Origin: Actinosynnema pretiosum
GTDB taxonomy: Bacteria; Actinomycetota; Actinomycetes; Mycobacteriales; Pseudonocardiaceae
DNA length: 64,000 bases
NCBI RefSeq assembly: GCF_024171695.1
Contig: NZ_JAMTCF010000001.1
Span: 301,061-365,060, forward strand
Direction of reading: 5' to 3'
Positions 36,726-44,135 of this stretch are shown piece by piece. The translations under genes and the position numbers were made by a program. The stretch's first letter is position 1. Every line of letters starts with the position of its first letter. The notes under the pieces are model-generated. The model was given only the letters and a program-made list of their open reading frames with translations. It ran no database searches and was not told the DNA's origin.

Positions 36726-37886
36726 ATGAAGGTTGCAAGAACCCTTGTCGGGGCTGCCGCAGTTGTGTTGGCCGCTTTCCAGCTTGGTGGCCTCGCGGTC
36801 GCGGTCTCCGGAGGAACGGAGGTCCCGCGAGGCACGCACCCCTTCCTGGCGAAGATCACCACTGAGACCGCCGGGTGCACCGGCGCGCTGGTGTCCCCGC
36901 ACTGGGTCATCACCGCTGCGTCCTGTTTCCCCGGAAATGCTTCCGGAACGGCCCCGTCCACACCGCACGAGGTGGTGGTCGGTGATGTGGACTCCGGCAC
37001 GGGGGCAGGGCAGGCGTCAGGCATCGTGAAGCTCGTGAAGCACCCCGATCGCGACGTCGCGCTGGTCAAGCTGGAGGTCCCCATCACCGGGGTCAGTCCG
37101 GTGGCACTGGCTACCCAGCCAGCTACCGCAGGTGAGAGCCTGCAGGTGACCGGTTTCGGACGCACCGCGACGGTGTGGGCGCCGAACCGCCCCAGGAGTG
37201 CTCCCTTCTCCGTTGAGGCCGTGTCACCGAACACGCTGTCCCTCATCGGTGCCAACAGCGTGGACACCTGCAAGGGCGACGCGGGCGGACCGGTGCTCCG
37301 CCAGTCCGCCGGGCAGGCATCGCTGGTGGCGGTGAGCAGCACGTCGTGGCAGCACGGCTGCTTGGACGTCGACGAAAGCAGGCAGGGAAGCACCGGCGCG
37401 CGAGTGGACGGCCTCGCAGACTGGGCAGCCGAGCACACCGGGGAGAGTTCCGGTCTGCGCAACGACCTCAGCGGTTGGTGCCTCGACCAGGAGTACCCGC
37501 AAGGGCCCGGCGGCACCGCGACGAACAAAGTCGGCGCCTGGGACTGCAATAGCGGGCCGAACCAGCAGTGGCACTGGCAGTGGCTCTCGCCCGACAAGGC
37601 TCGGCTGGTGAACACCCACAGCGGTTGGTGCCTCGACCAGGAGTACCCGCAAGGGCCCGGCGGCACCGCGACGAACAAAGTCGGCGCCTGGAGCTGCAAC
37701 GGCGGAGCGAACCAGGAGTGGCGCATCGCGCCGACCGGTTCCGACAAACGGGTTCGCCTGATCAACGCCCTGAGCGGCTGGTGTCTTGACCAGGAGTACC
37801 CGCAAGGCGCGGATAAGCCGGGAACCCGCATCGTGGCCAGCTGGGAGTGCAACGGCGGCCGGAACCAGCAGTGGCTTGTCTTCTGA
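36726..37886 (+). CDS. Secreted trypsin-fold pseudoprotease with ricin-type lectin tail
   Basis: 386 residues: Sec signal (1-28), chymotrypsin-fold domain (about 30-240), ricin B-type domain with three QxW-like repeats (PNQQW, ANQEW, RNQQW; 245-386). The fold is clear from SGGTEVPRGTHPF (usual IVGGTxA), CTGALVSPHWVITAA, DVALVKL and GDAGGP. The catalytic His is Ser66 (TAASCF instead of TAAHC) and the nucleophile Ser is Ala186 (GDAGGP instead of GDSGGP); only Asp110 of the triad remains. It therefore cannot work as a serine protease and is more likely a binding or scaffold protein using the lectin domain for glycans. ATG 36726 starts the signal peptide; the in-frame upstream extension is unnecessary. 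Confidence 0.88.
   Translation: MKVARTLVGAAAVVLAAFQLGGLAVAVSGGTEVPRGTHPFLAKITTETAGCTGALVSPHWVITAASCFPGNASGTAPSTPHEVVVGDVDSGTGAGQASGIVKLVKHPDRDVALVKLEVPITGVSPVALATQPATAGESLQVTGFGRTATVWAPNRPRSAPFSVEAVSPNTLSLIGANSVDTCKGDAGGPVLRQSAGQASLVAVSSTSWQHGCLDVDESRQGSTGARVDGLADWAAEHTGESSGLRNDLSGWCLDQEYPQGPGGTATNKVGAWDCNSGPNQQWHWQWLSPDKARLVNTHSGWCLDQEYPQGPGGTATNKVGAWSCNGGANQEWRIAPTGSDKRVRLINALSGWCLDQEYPQGADKPGTRIVASWECNGGRNQQWLVF
37469..37691. repeat. 73-bp perfect direct repeat inside the lectin-coding region
   Basis: 37469-37541 and 37619-37691 are identical over 73 bp with a 150-bp period (one 50-residue lectin repeat). The third lectin repeat, from 37769, is clearly diverged. This indicates recent duplication or gene conversion of one carbohydrate-binding unit. 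Confidence 0.85.
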
Positions 37887-38266
37887 TCTGTGAAGCGCTG
37901 ATCTGAAGCGTGTCGGGGACTCGGCCGGTCCAGGACGTAGGCGGTGGCGTGGCAGCCGAGCGGCGACCACGCCACCGCCTGCTCGAGAAAGTGCCGACGC
38001 ATCATCAGTCCTGACCAACCCAGCGTTGTCAAGCGTGCGCATGCGATCGCAGGTCACCCTGAAGTCGAGGACGATGGCACCTGCTCCGAGTCCAGGCCCC
38101 TTCTCTGAGCGGCAATAGCCGATCGCCAGCAGTGATCCTGACGCGGAGCTGCCAGGGCCCGCCCACTTCTTAAAAAAGAGGTCAAGGATCACGACTGATG
38201 CCTTGCCCAACACGAGCACAACAGCGCCCACGCAGTGGGAAAGCGCTTCCCTTCGGGTTCGCCCGC
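37887..38266. other. Intergenic stretch without a supported gene
   Basis: 380 bp between the converging pseudoprotease and LAL genes. Apart from a short direct repeat just after the pseudoprotease stop (CTGATCTG(TG)AAGCG, 37883-37910), no gene, strong hairpin or promoter is apparent. Confidence 0.5.
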
Positions 38267-40945
38267 TCACGCCTCCGGGGCGAGCCGCGCCAGCTCGGTC
38301 CTGGTGCGGATGCCCAGCTTCGCGAACGCGTGCCGCAGGTGCGTGCTCACGGTGTGCGGCGACAGGTGCAGCTCGTCGGCGACCTGCCGGTTGGTGCGCC
38401 CCAGCGCGACCAGCCGGGCGACCCTGGCCTCGGACCCGGTCAGCCCGGCCCAGCCCGCGCCGGGCCCGTCGGGCGCGCGCCGCCGGACCCCGTGCCGCCG
38501 CAGCGCCCCGCGCACCCGGCCCGCGTCGTGGTCGGCCCCGGCGGCGGTCCACAGCTCCAGCGCCGAGTCCAGCAGCGCCACCCCGGCGGCGCGGTCCACC
38601 CCGGCGAGCGCGACCCCGGCGTCCTCGGCGACCCGCGCCCGCACCAGCGCCCGCTCGTCCCCCTCGTACTCGGCCGCGGCGCGGACCAGCAGCCCGGCGT
38701 CGCCCTCCAGCACGCCGCGCGCGTGCCACGCCGCAGCCCGGACCCCGCGCTCCCCCGGATGCCGCGCGCGCTCCCCCTCAAGCCGCGCCACCAGCGCCCG
38801 CGCCCGCTCCCGCTCGCCGGAGCGCAGCAGCAGCCGCACGAGCACCGCGACCTCGGCGGGCCCGTCCAGCGCCACCGGGTCGGCGCACCCGCCGTAGAAG
38901 TCGTCCACCCCGGCGTCGAGTCCGCCCACTCCCCCGCCCGCCTCGGCGACCAGCGCCCCCAGCACCGCCCCGCGCGCCCGCCACGAGGGCAGCCCGACCG
39001 CGCGCATCCGCTCGGCGGCCCGCCCGGCCTCCACCAGCTCGCCCCGGTGCAGCGCGACCTGCCCGAGCACCGAGGAGGCGAACTCGCGGAACACCGCCGC
39101 GCCGAGCTCCTCGGACAGGGTGCGGACCGACTCGGCCTCGGCGCGGGCCTCGTCCAGCCGCCCGGCGCGCAGCAGCAGCGCGGTCCGGATCACCACCCAG
39201 GTCCACTCGTTGGCCTGCTGCCCGTCCGCGCGGGCGAGGTCGACGCCGGTCCCGGTCAGCTCCCAGGCCTCGGCGAGCCTGCCCGAGGCGGCGAGCAGCA
39301 GCGCCTTGCACCCGTCGGGCAGCCACAGGGCGCGGGCGCCGGGGGCGGCGTCGCGCGCCCGGATCGCCGCGTCGGCCGCGCGCAGAGCGCCCGCCGGGTC
39401 GCACCGCTGGAACCGGGTCATCGCGTCCGTGATCAGCACCGACGAGCGCAGCACCGGGTCGGGGGAGCCCTCGGCGGCGGCGGTCGCGGCCTCGGCCTCC
39501 CTGCGGCCCTCCGCGCGCTCGCCCGCGACGACCAGCGCGGTGGCCAGCACGGCGTGCAGCTGGGCGCGCAGGTCGTCCGCCAGGCCGGGGAGCGCCAGCG
39601 CCTCCCGGCACAGCGCCGCCGACCGGGCCACGTCGGCGGGCAGCAGCACCTCGGCGAGCAGGCGGCGCAGCCGGGCGGCGGTGGCGGGGGCGAGCGCGGC
39701 GCCCGCGTACCGGTCGAACAGCGCCGACGCCTCGTCCACCTCCCCGGCGAGCACGAGCTGCGTCACGGCGTCGGTCAGCATGGGCCCCTTGGCCTCGCCG
39801 GGCCGCACCAGCTCCAGCGCCCGCGTGCTCAGCGAGGCGGCGACCACCGGTGAGCGGGGCGCGATCTCGGCCGCCGCGCGGCGCAGCAGGGCGATGGAGC
39901 GCTGGTCGCCCCTGGTGGCGGTGCGCAGCACGAGCGCGGCCACGTCGGCGGCGGGCGCGCCCTCGGCCAGGCTCGCCTCGACGGCCTGCCTGCGCAGGTC
40001 GCGCCGCAGCGGTTCGGGCAGCCCGCCCTCGACGGCCTCGCGCACGAGGTCGTGCCGGAACCCGAACCGGTCGCCGCGCTCGACCACCAGCTCGGCGTCC
40101 ACGACCTCGCGCAGCGGTCCGAGCAGGGCGGCGGGGGCGCGGTCCAGCATCCGGGCGAGCTGCCCGGCGGTGAACGCGCGCCCGAGGATCGCGGCCAGCT
40201 CGACGGCCTCGCGGGCGGGGGCGGACAGCTGCCGCACCCGGCTGCGGACGGACTCGCGGAAGCGCAGGGGCGCGGCCTCGGTCCGCAGCGCCGCGACCCC
40301 GTCGCGCACGTCGACGGCGGCCTCGTCGAGCAGGCCGTTCAGCAGCTCGCCGACCAGCAGCGGGTTGCCCTGGGCGCCCGCGAGCAGCGCGGTGAGCGGG
40401 CCGTCCGGCAGGCCCCCGAGGACGTCCAGGGCGAGGTCGCGGACCGCGTCGGCGGGCAGGTCGCCCAGCCGCAGCACGGGGGCGTCGAGGTGGTCGTCCG
40501 GGGTGGGCCTGCGGGCGATGAGCCACAGCACCGGGTCGGCGGCCAGGCGGCGCACCAGGACGCGGGCGGCCTTGGCGGCGGCCGGGTCGGCCCACTGGAA
40601 GTCGTCCAGCACCACCAGCACGGGCACGTCGAGCGCGGCCCGCTCCAGGCTGTCGTGCAGCTCCCGCACGAGCGCGCCCGCACCACCCCCACCGCCCGCG
40701 CCCGGCAACCCGTCGAGCAGCTCCAGCACCTGCCAGCTCCGCTGGCCCGCGCCGGTGAACACCCGCAGGCCCGCGCCGAGCGCCCGCGCGGCGACCTCGT
40801 CCAGCAACCGGGTCTTGCCGCTGCCCGAGGCGCCTTCGAGCACGAGCGCGCCCCCGGCGCCGCGCGCGAGCAGGTCGACGCGCCGGTCGAGCTCGGCCAG
40901 CTCGACCTCCCTGCCGCGCAGGGGTGCCGGACGGCGGTGGGTCAT
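38267..40945 (-). CDS. LAL-type LuxR-family transcriptional regulator (large ATP-binding)
   Basis: 892 residues. N-terminal AAA/STAND ATPase with LRGREVELAEL and Walker A GASGSGKT (near 45), Walker B-like VLVVLDDFQW near 112; a long helical TPR-like middle; C-terminal LuxR helix-turn-helix (LTGSEARVARLVALGRTNRQ, VADELHLSPHTVSTHLRH) in the last 65 residues. LAL proteins are common pathway-specific activators of actinomycete PKS and other clusters. It stands between the toxin island and region 3, so its target (PKS operon, hydrazine operon or neighbours) cannot be assigned. ATG 40945 with GAGGA 4 nt upstream. Confidence 0.93.
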   Translation of the reverse strand: MTHRRPAPLRGREVELAELDRRVDLLARGAGGALVLEGASGSGKTRLLDEVAARALGAGLRVFTGAGQRSWQVLELLDGLPGAGGGGGAGALVRELHDSLERAALDVPVLVVLDDFQWADPAAAKAARVLVRRLAADPVLWLIARRPTPDDHLDAPVLRLGDLPADAVRDLALDVLGGLPDGPLTALLAGAQGNPLLVGELLNGLLDEAAVDVRDGVAALRTEAAPLRFRESVRSRVRQLSAPAREAVELAAILGRAFTAGQLARMLDRAPAALLGPLREVVDAELVVERGDRFGFRHDLVREAVEGGLPEPLRRDLRRQAVEASLAEGAPAADVAALVLRTATRGDQRSIALLRRAAAEIAPRSPVVAASLSTRALELVRPGEAKGPMLTDAVTQLVLAGEVDEASALFDRYAGAALAPATAARLRRLLAEVLLPADVARSAALCREALALPGLADDLRAQLHAVLATALVVAGERAEGRREAEAATAAAEGSPDPVLRSSVLITDAMTRFQRCDPAGALRAADAAIRARDAAPGARALWLPDGCKALLLAASGRLAEAWELTGTGVDLARADGQQANEWTWVVIRTALLLRAGRLDEARAEAESVRTLSEELGAAVFREFASSVLGQVALHRGELVEAGRAAERMRAVGLPSWRARGAVLGALVAEAGGGVGGLDAGVDDFYGGCADPVALDGPAEVAVLVRLLLRSGERERARALVARLEGERARHPGERGVRAAAWHARGVLEGDAGLLVRAAAEYEGDERALVRARVAEDAGVALAGVDRAAGVALLDSALELWTAAGADHDAGRVRGALRRHGVRRRAPDGPGAGWAGLTGSEARVARLVALGRTNRQVADELHLSPHTVSTHLRHAFAKLGIRTRTELARLAPEA

Positions 40946-41060
40946 CGGGTCCTCACTTCGGGTGCCCGCCGGGCGGCGGACGGGCGGGCGGTGGCGGCGG
41001 CGGGCGGTGACGGCAACCGGCCAACGCGGCGGGGCTCGGGCAGGTTCCTCGGGCGGGCCG

Positions 41061-41120
41061 GGCTCGGGCAGGCGGGGCTCAGGCAGGCGGGGCTCAGGCA
41101 GGCGGGGCTCAGGCAGGCGG
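41061..41120. repeat. Four 15-bp tandem repeats in a 439-bp intergenic gap
   Basis: GGCTCGGGCAGGCGG once and GGCTCAGGCAGGCGG three times, head to tail, between the divergent-side end of the LAL gene (start 40945) and the end of the oxidoreductase gene (41385). The rest of 40946-41384 is G/C-rich low-complexity sequence with no supported gene. Confidence 0.85.
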
Positions 41121-41384
41121 GGCTCTGGGGCGGGCGAACCCTCGGGCGGGCGGGCATCCCAGACAGGTGGGGTTCTCGGCGGCCCTCGGCGGGCCCTTCG
41201 GGCAGGGGCCTCGGCGAACCCTTCGGGGCGGGGTCCTCGGGCGTGCGTTCCCGTCGCCCGACCAGCGCACCGGCCCGCCCCTGCCCCGGCCCGCGCCCCG
41301 CCAGGCCCACCAGACCCCGTCCGCGCCCCGCCTGGCCAGCCGATCCCCGCCCCGCCCCACGTCCCCCTCCCGCTCCCCTCCCCC

Positions 41385-43862
41385 CTACCGCGTCACCACC
41401 AGATCGCCGGTCGGCAGGGTCTGGCAGGCCAGCCGCCACCCGGCGTCGACCTCGGCGGTGGAGAACATCCCCCCGGTGTCGCTGTCGCTGGGCCCGCTGA
41501 GCACCCGCACCCGGCAGCTCCCGCACACCCCCTCCTCGCACGAGCGGGGAACGTCCACCTTCGCCCCGCCCGCCGCCGCGAGCAGCGTCTCCCCCGGTCG
41601 GCAGGGGAACTCGACGCCGTCGTCCGGCATGGTGACCAGGTACTCGTCCACCTCGGCCGCGAGCGCGATGGCGTGCGCGCGCTCCAGCCGGGTCCGCTTG
41701 CTCTCCCCCGACACGAACGCCTCCGTGCGCACCCGCTCGCGCGGCACCCCGACGTCCGCGAGCGCCCCGAGCACGTCCCGCATCATCGGCGCGGGCCCGC
41801 ACAGGTGCACCCGCCCCACCCCCGCCGCGTGCGGCCGGAGCGCGTCGGCGTCGATCCGCTTCCCGCCGCCGGACGGGAAGAGCACGACCTCCAGCCCCGG
41901 CAACCGGTCGCGCAGCGCGGGCAGCTCGGCGGCGAACGGCAGCTGCCCCCGGTGCGCGGCGAGCAGCGTGATCCGACCGGTGTGCCCGGCCGTGGCGGCG
42001 GCCCTGAGCACGCTCAGCAGCGGCGTGATCCCGATGCCGCCCGCGACGAGCAGCAGCGGGCCGGGGTCCTCGGTGACGTCGCAGGTGAAGTCGCCGAGCG
42101 GTCCGGTGGCGCGCAGGGCCTGGCCGACGACGACCTCGTCGTTGAGGTGCACCGACCCGAGCCCGCGCGGTTCGCGCTTGACGGCGATCTCCACGAAGTC
42201 GCGGGACGCCGGGTCGGAGCAGATCGAGTAGGAGCGGCTGATCGGGTCCACCGCCACGGGCAGCTCCAGGGTCAGGTACTGCCCGGCGGCGAACGCGAAG
42301 GGCAGTTCGCCGCCGCCGAGGGGTTCGAGCCGGATGAGCTTGGTGTCGGGGGTGAGCGGGTCGATCGCGGCGACCCGCAGGTGCCCCTGCCAGTCGCCCG
42401 GCGCGGGGACCGGGTTCGCGATCCGCTCCCACAGCGCCCCGGTCCGCTCGGGCGGCAGGAGCATCGACGCGACGCGCAGGCCGCCGCCGAGCGCGCCGAC
42501 GACGCCGGGCATCTCGGCGTCCTGCCCGGTGATCAGCAGGCCGTCGAACGGGGTGCGCGGCCCGGCGAGGGGTTCGCGCAGGCGCTCGGGCGTGGCGGGC
42601 AGGCCGTAGAAGACGCCGCGGTGGCTGTTCTGGTAGGTCTCGAAGGTGAGCGGGGTGGCCAGTTCGGCGAACGCGACCGCGTCGCTCAGCCCCGGCCACC
42701 GCGCGTCCAGCCGGTCCAGGACGCGGCGGGTGGTGTCGCGCTTGAACTGCTCGTAGGCCTCGTCCTTGCCGTCGCGCCAGCGGTCCACCGTGGACGGATC
42801 GACGAACACCAGCACCTCGGCGGTGTGGTGCCGGGCGGCGGGGTTGGTGAGGGAGGTGAAGGACGCGGAGATCGAGCCGCCGTCGGCGTCGACGAAGGAG
42901 TGGTTCTCGCCGCGCAGCCCCAACTCGGCGGGCGAGCGCTCGAACCCGAGGAACAGCACCAGGCAGGACCGCCCGCCCTCGGCCCTGAGCGGCGCGGGCA
43001 GGCCGAGCAGCCGGTAGGTGTTGTGGTGCCCCGCGTCGGAGACGACGGTGCGGGCGCGCACCTCGTAGACCTCGTCGGTGGCCGTGTCGAGCACCTCGAC
43101 GCCGACCGCGAGCGGCCCGTCGGTGAGGACGCGCAGCACCCGCTGCCGCGTGCGCAGCTCGACCCCGTGCCGCCGGAGCCCGTCGAGCGCGAGCCGGGAT
43201 ACCTCGCCGGACCCGCCGACGGGGTGCGTGCCGCCGTCGCCGTAGTACTGGACGGCGACCATCGCGTGGTAGCCGAACGCGGCGCGGTCCGGGGTGGGGC
43301 CGTAGAGGTCGGAGCGGGCGGCGAGGATCTGGCGCAGGCGGGGGTTCTCGAACCGGGCGGCGAGGTGGTCGTCGACGGTGCGGAAGACGTCCGGGAAGCG
43401 CTCCTCGTGCGCGGCGAGGTCGGGGTCGGGGCTCATGACGAGGTCGTTGCGGGCCTGCAGGGCGCTCGCGACGTCGGCGGCCTCGGCGAAGTAGCGCGCG
43501 ATGGCCGGGGCTTCGTCCGGGAACAGCGCCTGGAGCCGTTCGCGGTAGTCGTCCAGCGAGGCGGGGACGGCGAAGTCGTGGTCGGGGAAGTGCAGGACGT
43601 CGTAGTCGTGCGGCATGGGCGCGTACTGGAGGCGGCCGTCGGTGAGGTAGTCGAGGAACGGCTCGGCGGCGGCGAGGTAGTGCAGCCCGGTGTTGAACCG
43701 GAAGCGCCCGTCCCGCGAGAACTCGTGCGTCATGCCGCCGAGGACGTAGTGCTGCTCCAGCACGAGCACCCGCCGCTCCCCGAACTCGGCCAGCGCCCTG
43801 GCGACGGCCATGCCGCCCATGCCGGACCCGATGACCACGGTGTCGACTGCTTCGGACCTCAT
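41385..43862 (-). CDS. Fusion oxidoreductase: CrtI/RetSat-like FAD domain + ferredoxin reductase + 2Fe-2S ferredoxin
   Basis: 825 residues. Residues 1-500 resemble carotenoid isomerase/desaturase and retinol saturase enzymes: FAD motif IGSGMGGMAVARALAEFG, EQHYVLGGMTHEF, NTGLHYLA, and a C-terminal GQDAEMPGVVGALGGG. Residues ~520-735 form an FNR-type reductase (RSYSICS flavin motif, GGIGITPLLS nucleotide motif, HLCGPAPMM). Residues ~745-825 form a plant-type ferredoxin with CEEGVCGSC ... AC, all four cluster cysteines present. This would feed NAD(P)H electrons through FMN/FAD and iron-sulphur to a second flavin site, suiting a self-sufficient polyene saturase or isomerase. ATG 43862 has GGGAG 7 nt upstream. 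The substrate is unknown. The gap 43863-44135 downstream of the CHAT gene shows no gene. Confidence 0.88.
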   Translation of the reverse strand: MRSEAVDTVVIGSGMGGMAVARALAEFGERRVLVLEQHYVLGGMTHEFSRDGRFRFNTGLHYLAAAEPFLDYLTDGRLQYAPMPHDYDVLHFPDHDFAVPASLDDYRERLQALFPDEAPAIARYFAEAADVASALQARNDLVMSPDPDLAAHEERFPDVFRTVDDHLAARFENPRLRQILAARSDLYGPTPDRAAFGYHAMVAVQYYGDGGTHPVGGSGEVSRLALDGLRRHGVELRTRQRVLRVLTDGPLAVGVEVLDTATDEVYEVRARTVVSDAGHHNTYRLLGLPAPLRAEGGRSCLVLFLGFERSPAELGLRGENHSFVDADGGSISASFTSLTNPAARHHTAEVLVFVDPSTVDRWRDGKDEAYEQFKRDTTRRVLDRLDARWPGLSDAVAFAELATPLTFETYQNSHRGVFYGLPATPERLREPLAGPRTPFDGLLITGQDAEMPGVVGALGGGLRVASMLLPPERTGALWERIANPVPAPGDWQGHLRVAAIDPLTPDTKLIRLEPLGGGELPFAFAAGQYLTLELPVAVDPISRSYSICSDPASRDFVEIAVKREPRGLGSVHLNDEVVVGQALRATGPLGDFTCDVTEDPGPLLLVAGGIGITPLLSVLRAAATAGHTGRITLLAAHRGQLPFAAELPALRDRLPGLEVVLFPSGGGKRIDADALRPHAAGVGRVHLCGPAPMMRDVLGALADVGVPRERVRTEAFVSGESKRTRLERAHAIALAAEVDEYLVTMPDDGVEFPCRPGETLLAAAGGAKVDVPRSCEEGVCGSCRVRVLSGPSDSDTGGMFSTAEVDAGWRLACQTLPTGDLVVTR

Positions 43863-44135
43863 GGTGGTGCTCCCTGCTCGCGGTGGGGCGGACCCCTCGA
43901 TCCGATCAAGCGGGGGCAGGGCGGCGCATCGCACGGATGAAGTATCTTGGCAGTGGCTAGATGGGGAGACCTGCGGGTGGTGCTGGTGCGCGGCAGCGGA
44001 AGCGGGCGCGCGCGGGGTGGTGCCGGGGCGTCACCCGTGCCGCGATCAGCGCCCCGGCCCTCGCCGAGGACGACGAGCACCGGCGGCGTGTCCGCACCGC
44101 CCCGAGCGCTGACGCCAGGGGGCGGCCACCCCGCC

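Noticed and set aside
36726-37886. Active secreted serine protease
   Set aside because: The catalytic His and Ser positions read Ser and Ala in the codons (TCC and GCG), so the triad is broken.
41061-41120. CRISPR array
   Set aside because: Repeats are 15 bp and directly abut each other without spacers; no cas genes are present. The same applies to the other tandem arrays.
43863-44135. Frameshifted remainder of the CHAT catalytic region
   Set aside because: I read all minus frames downstream of the CHAT stop; none contains an ACHG or SACETA-like segment, and the domain's normal C-terminus is already present.
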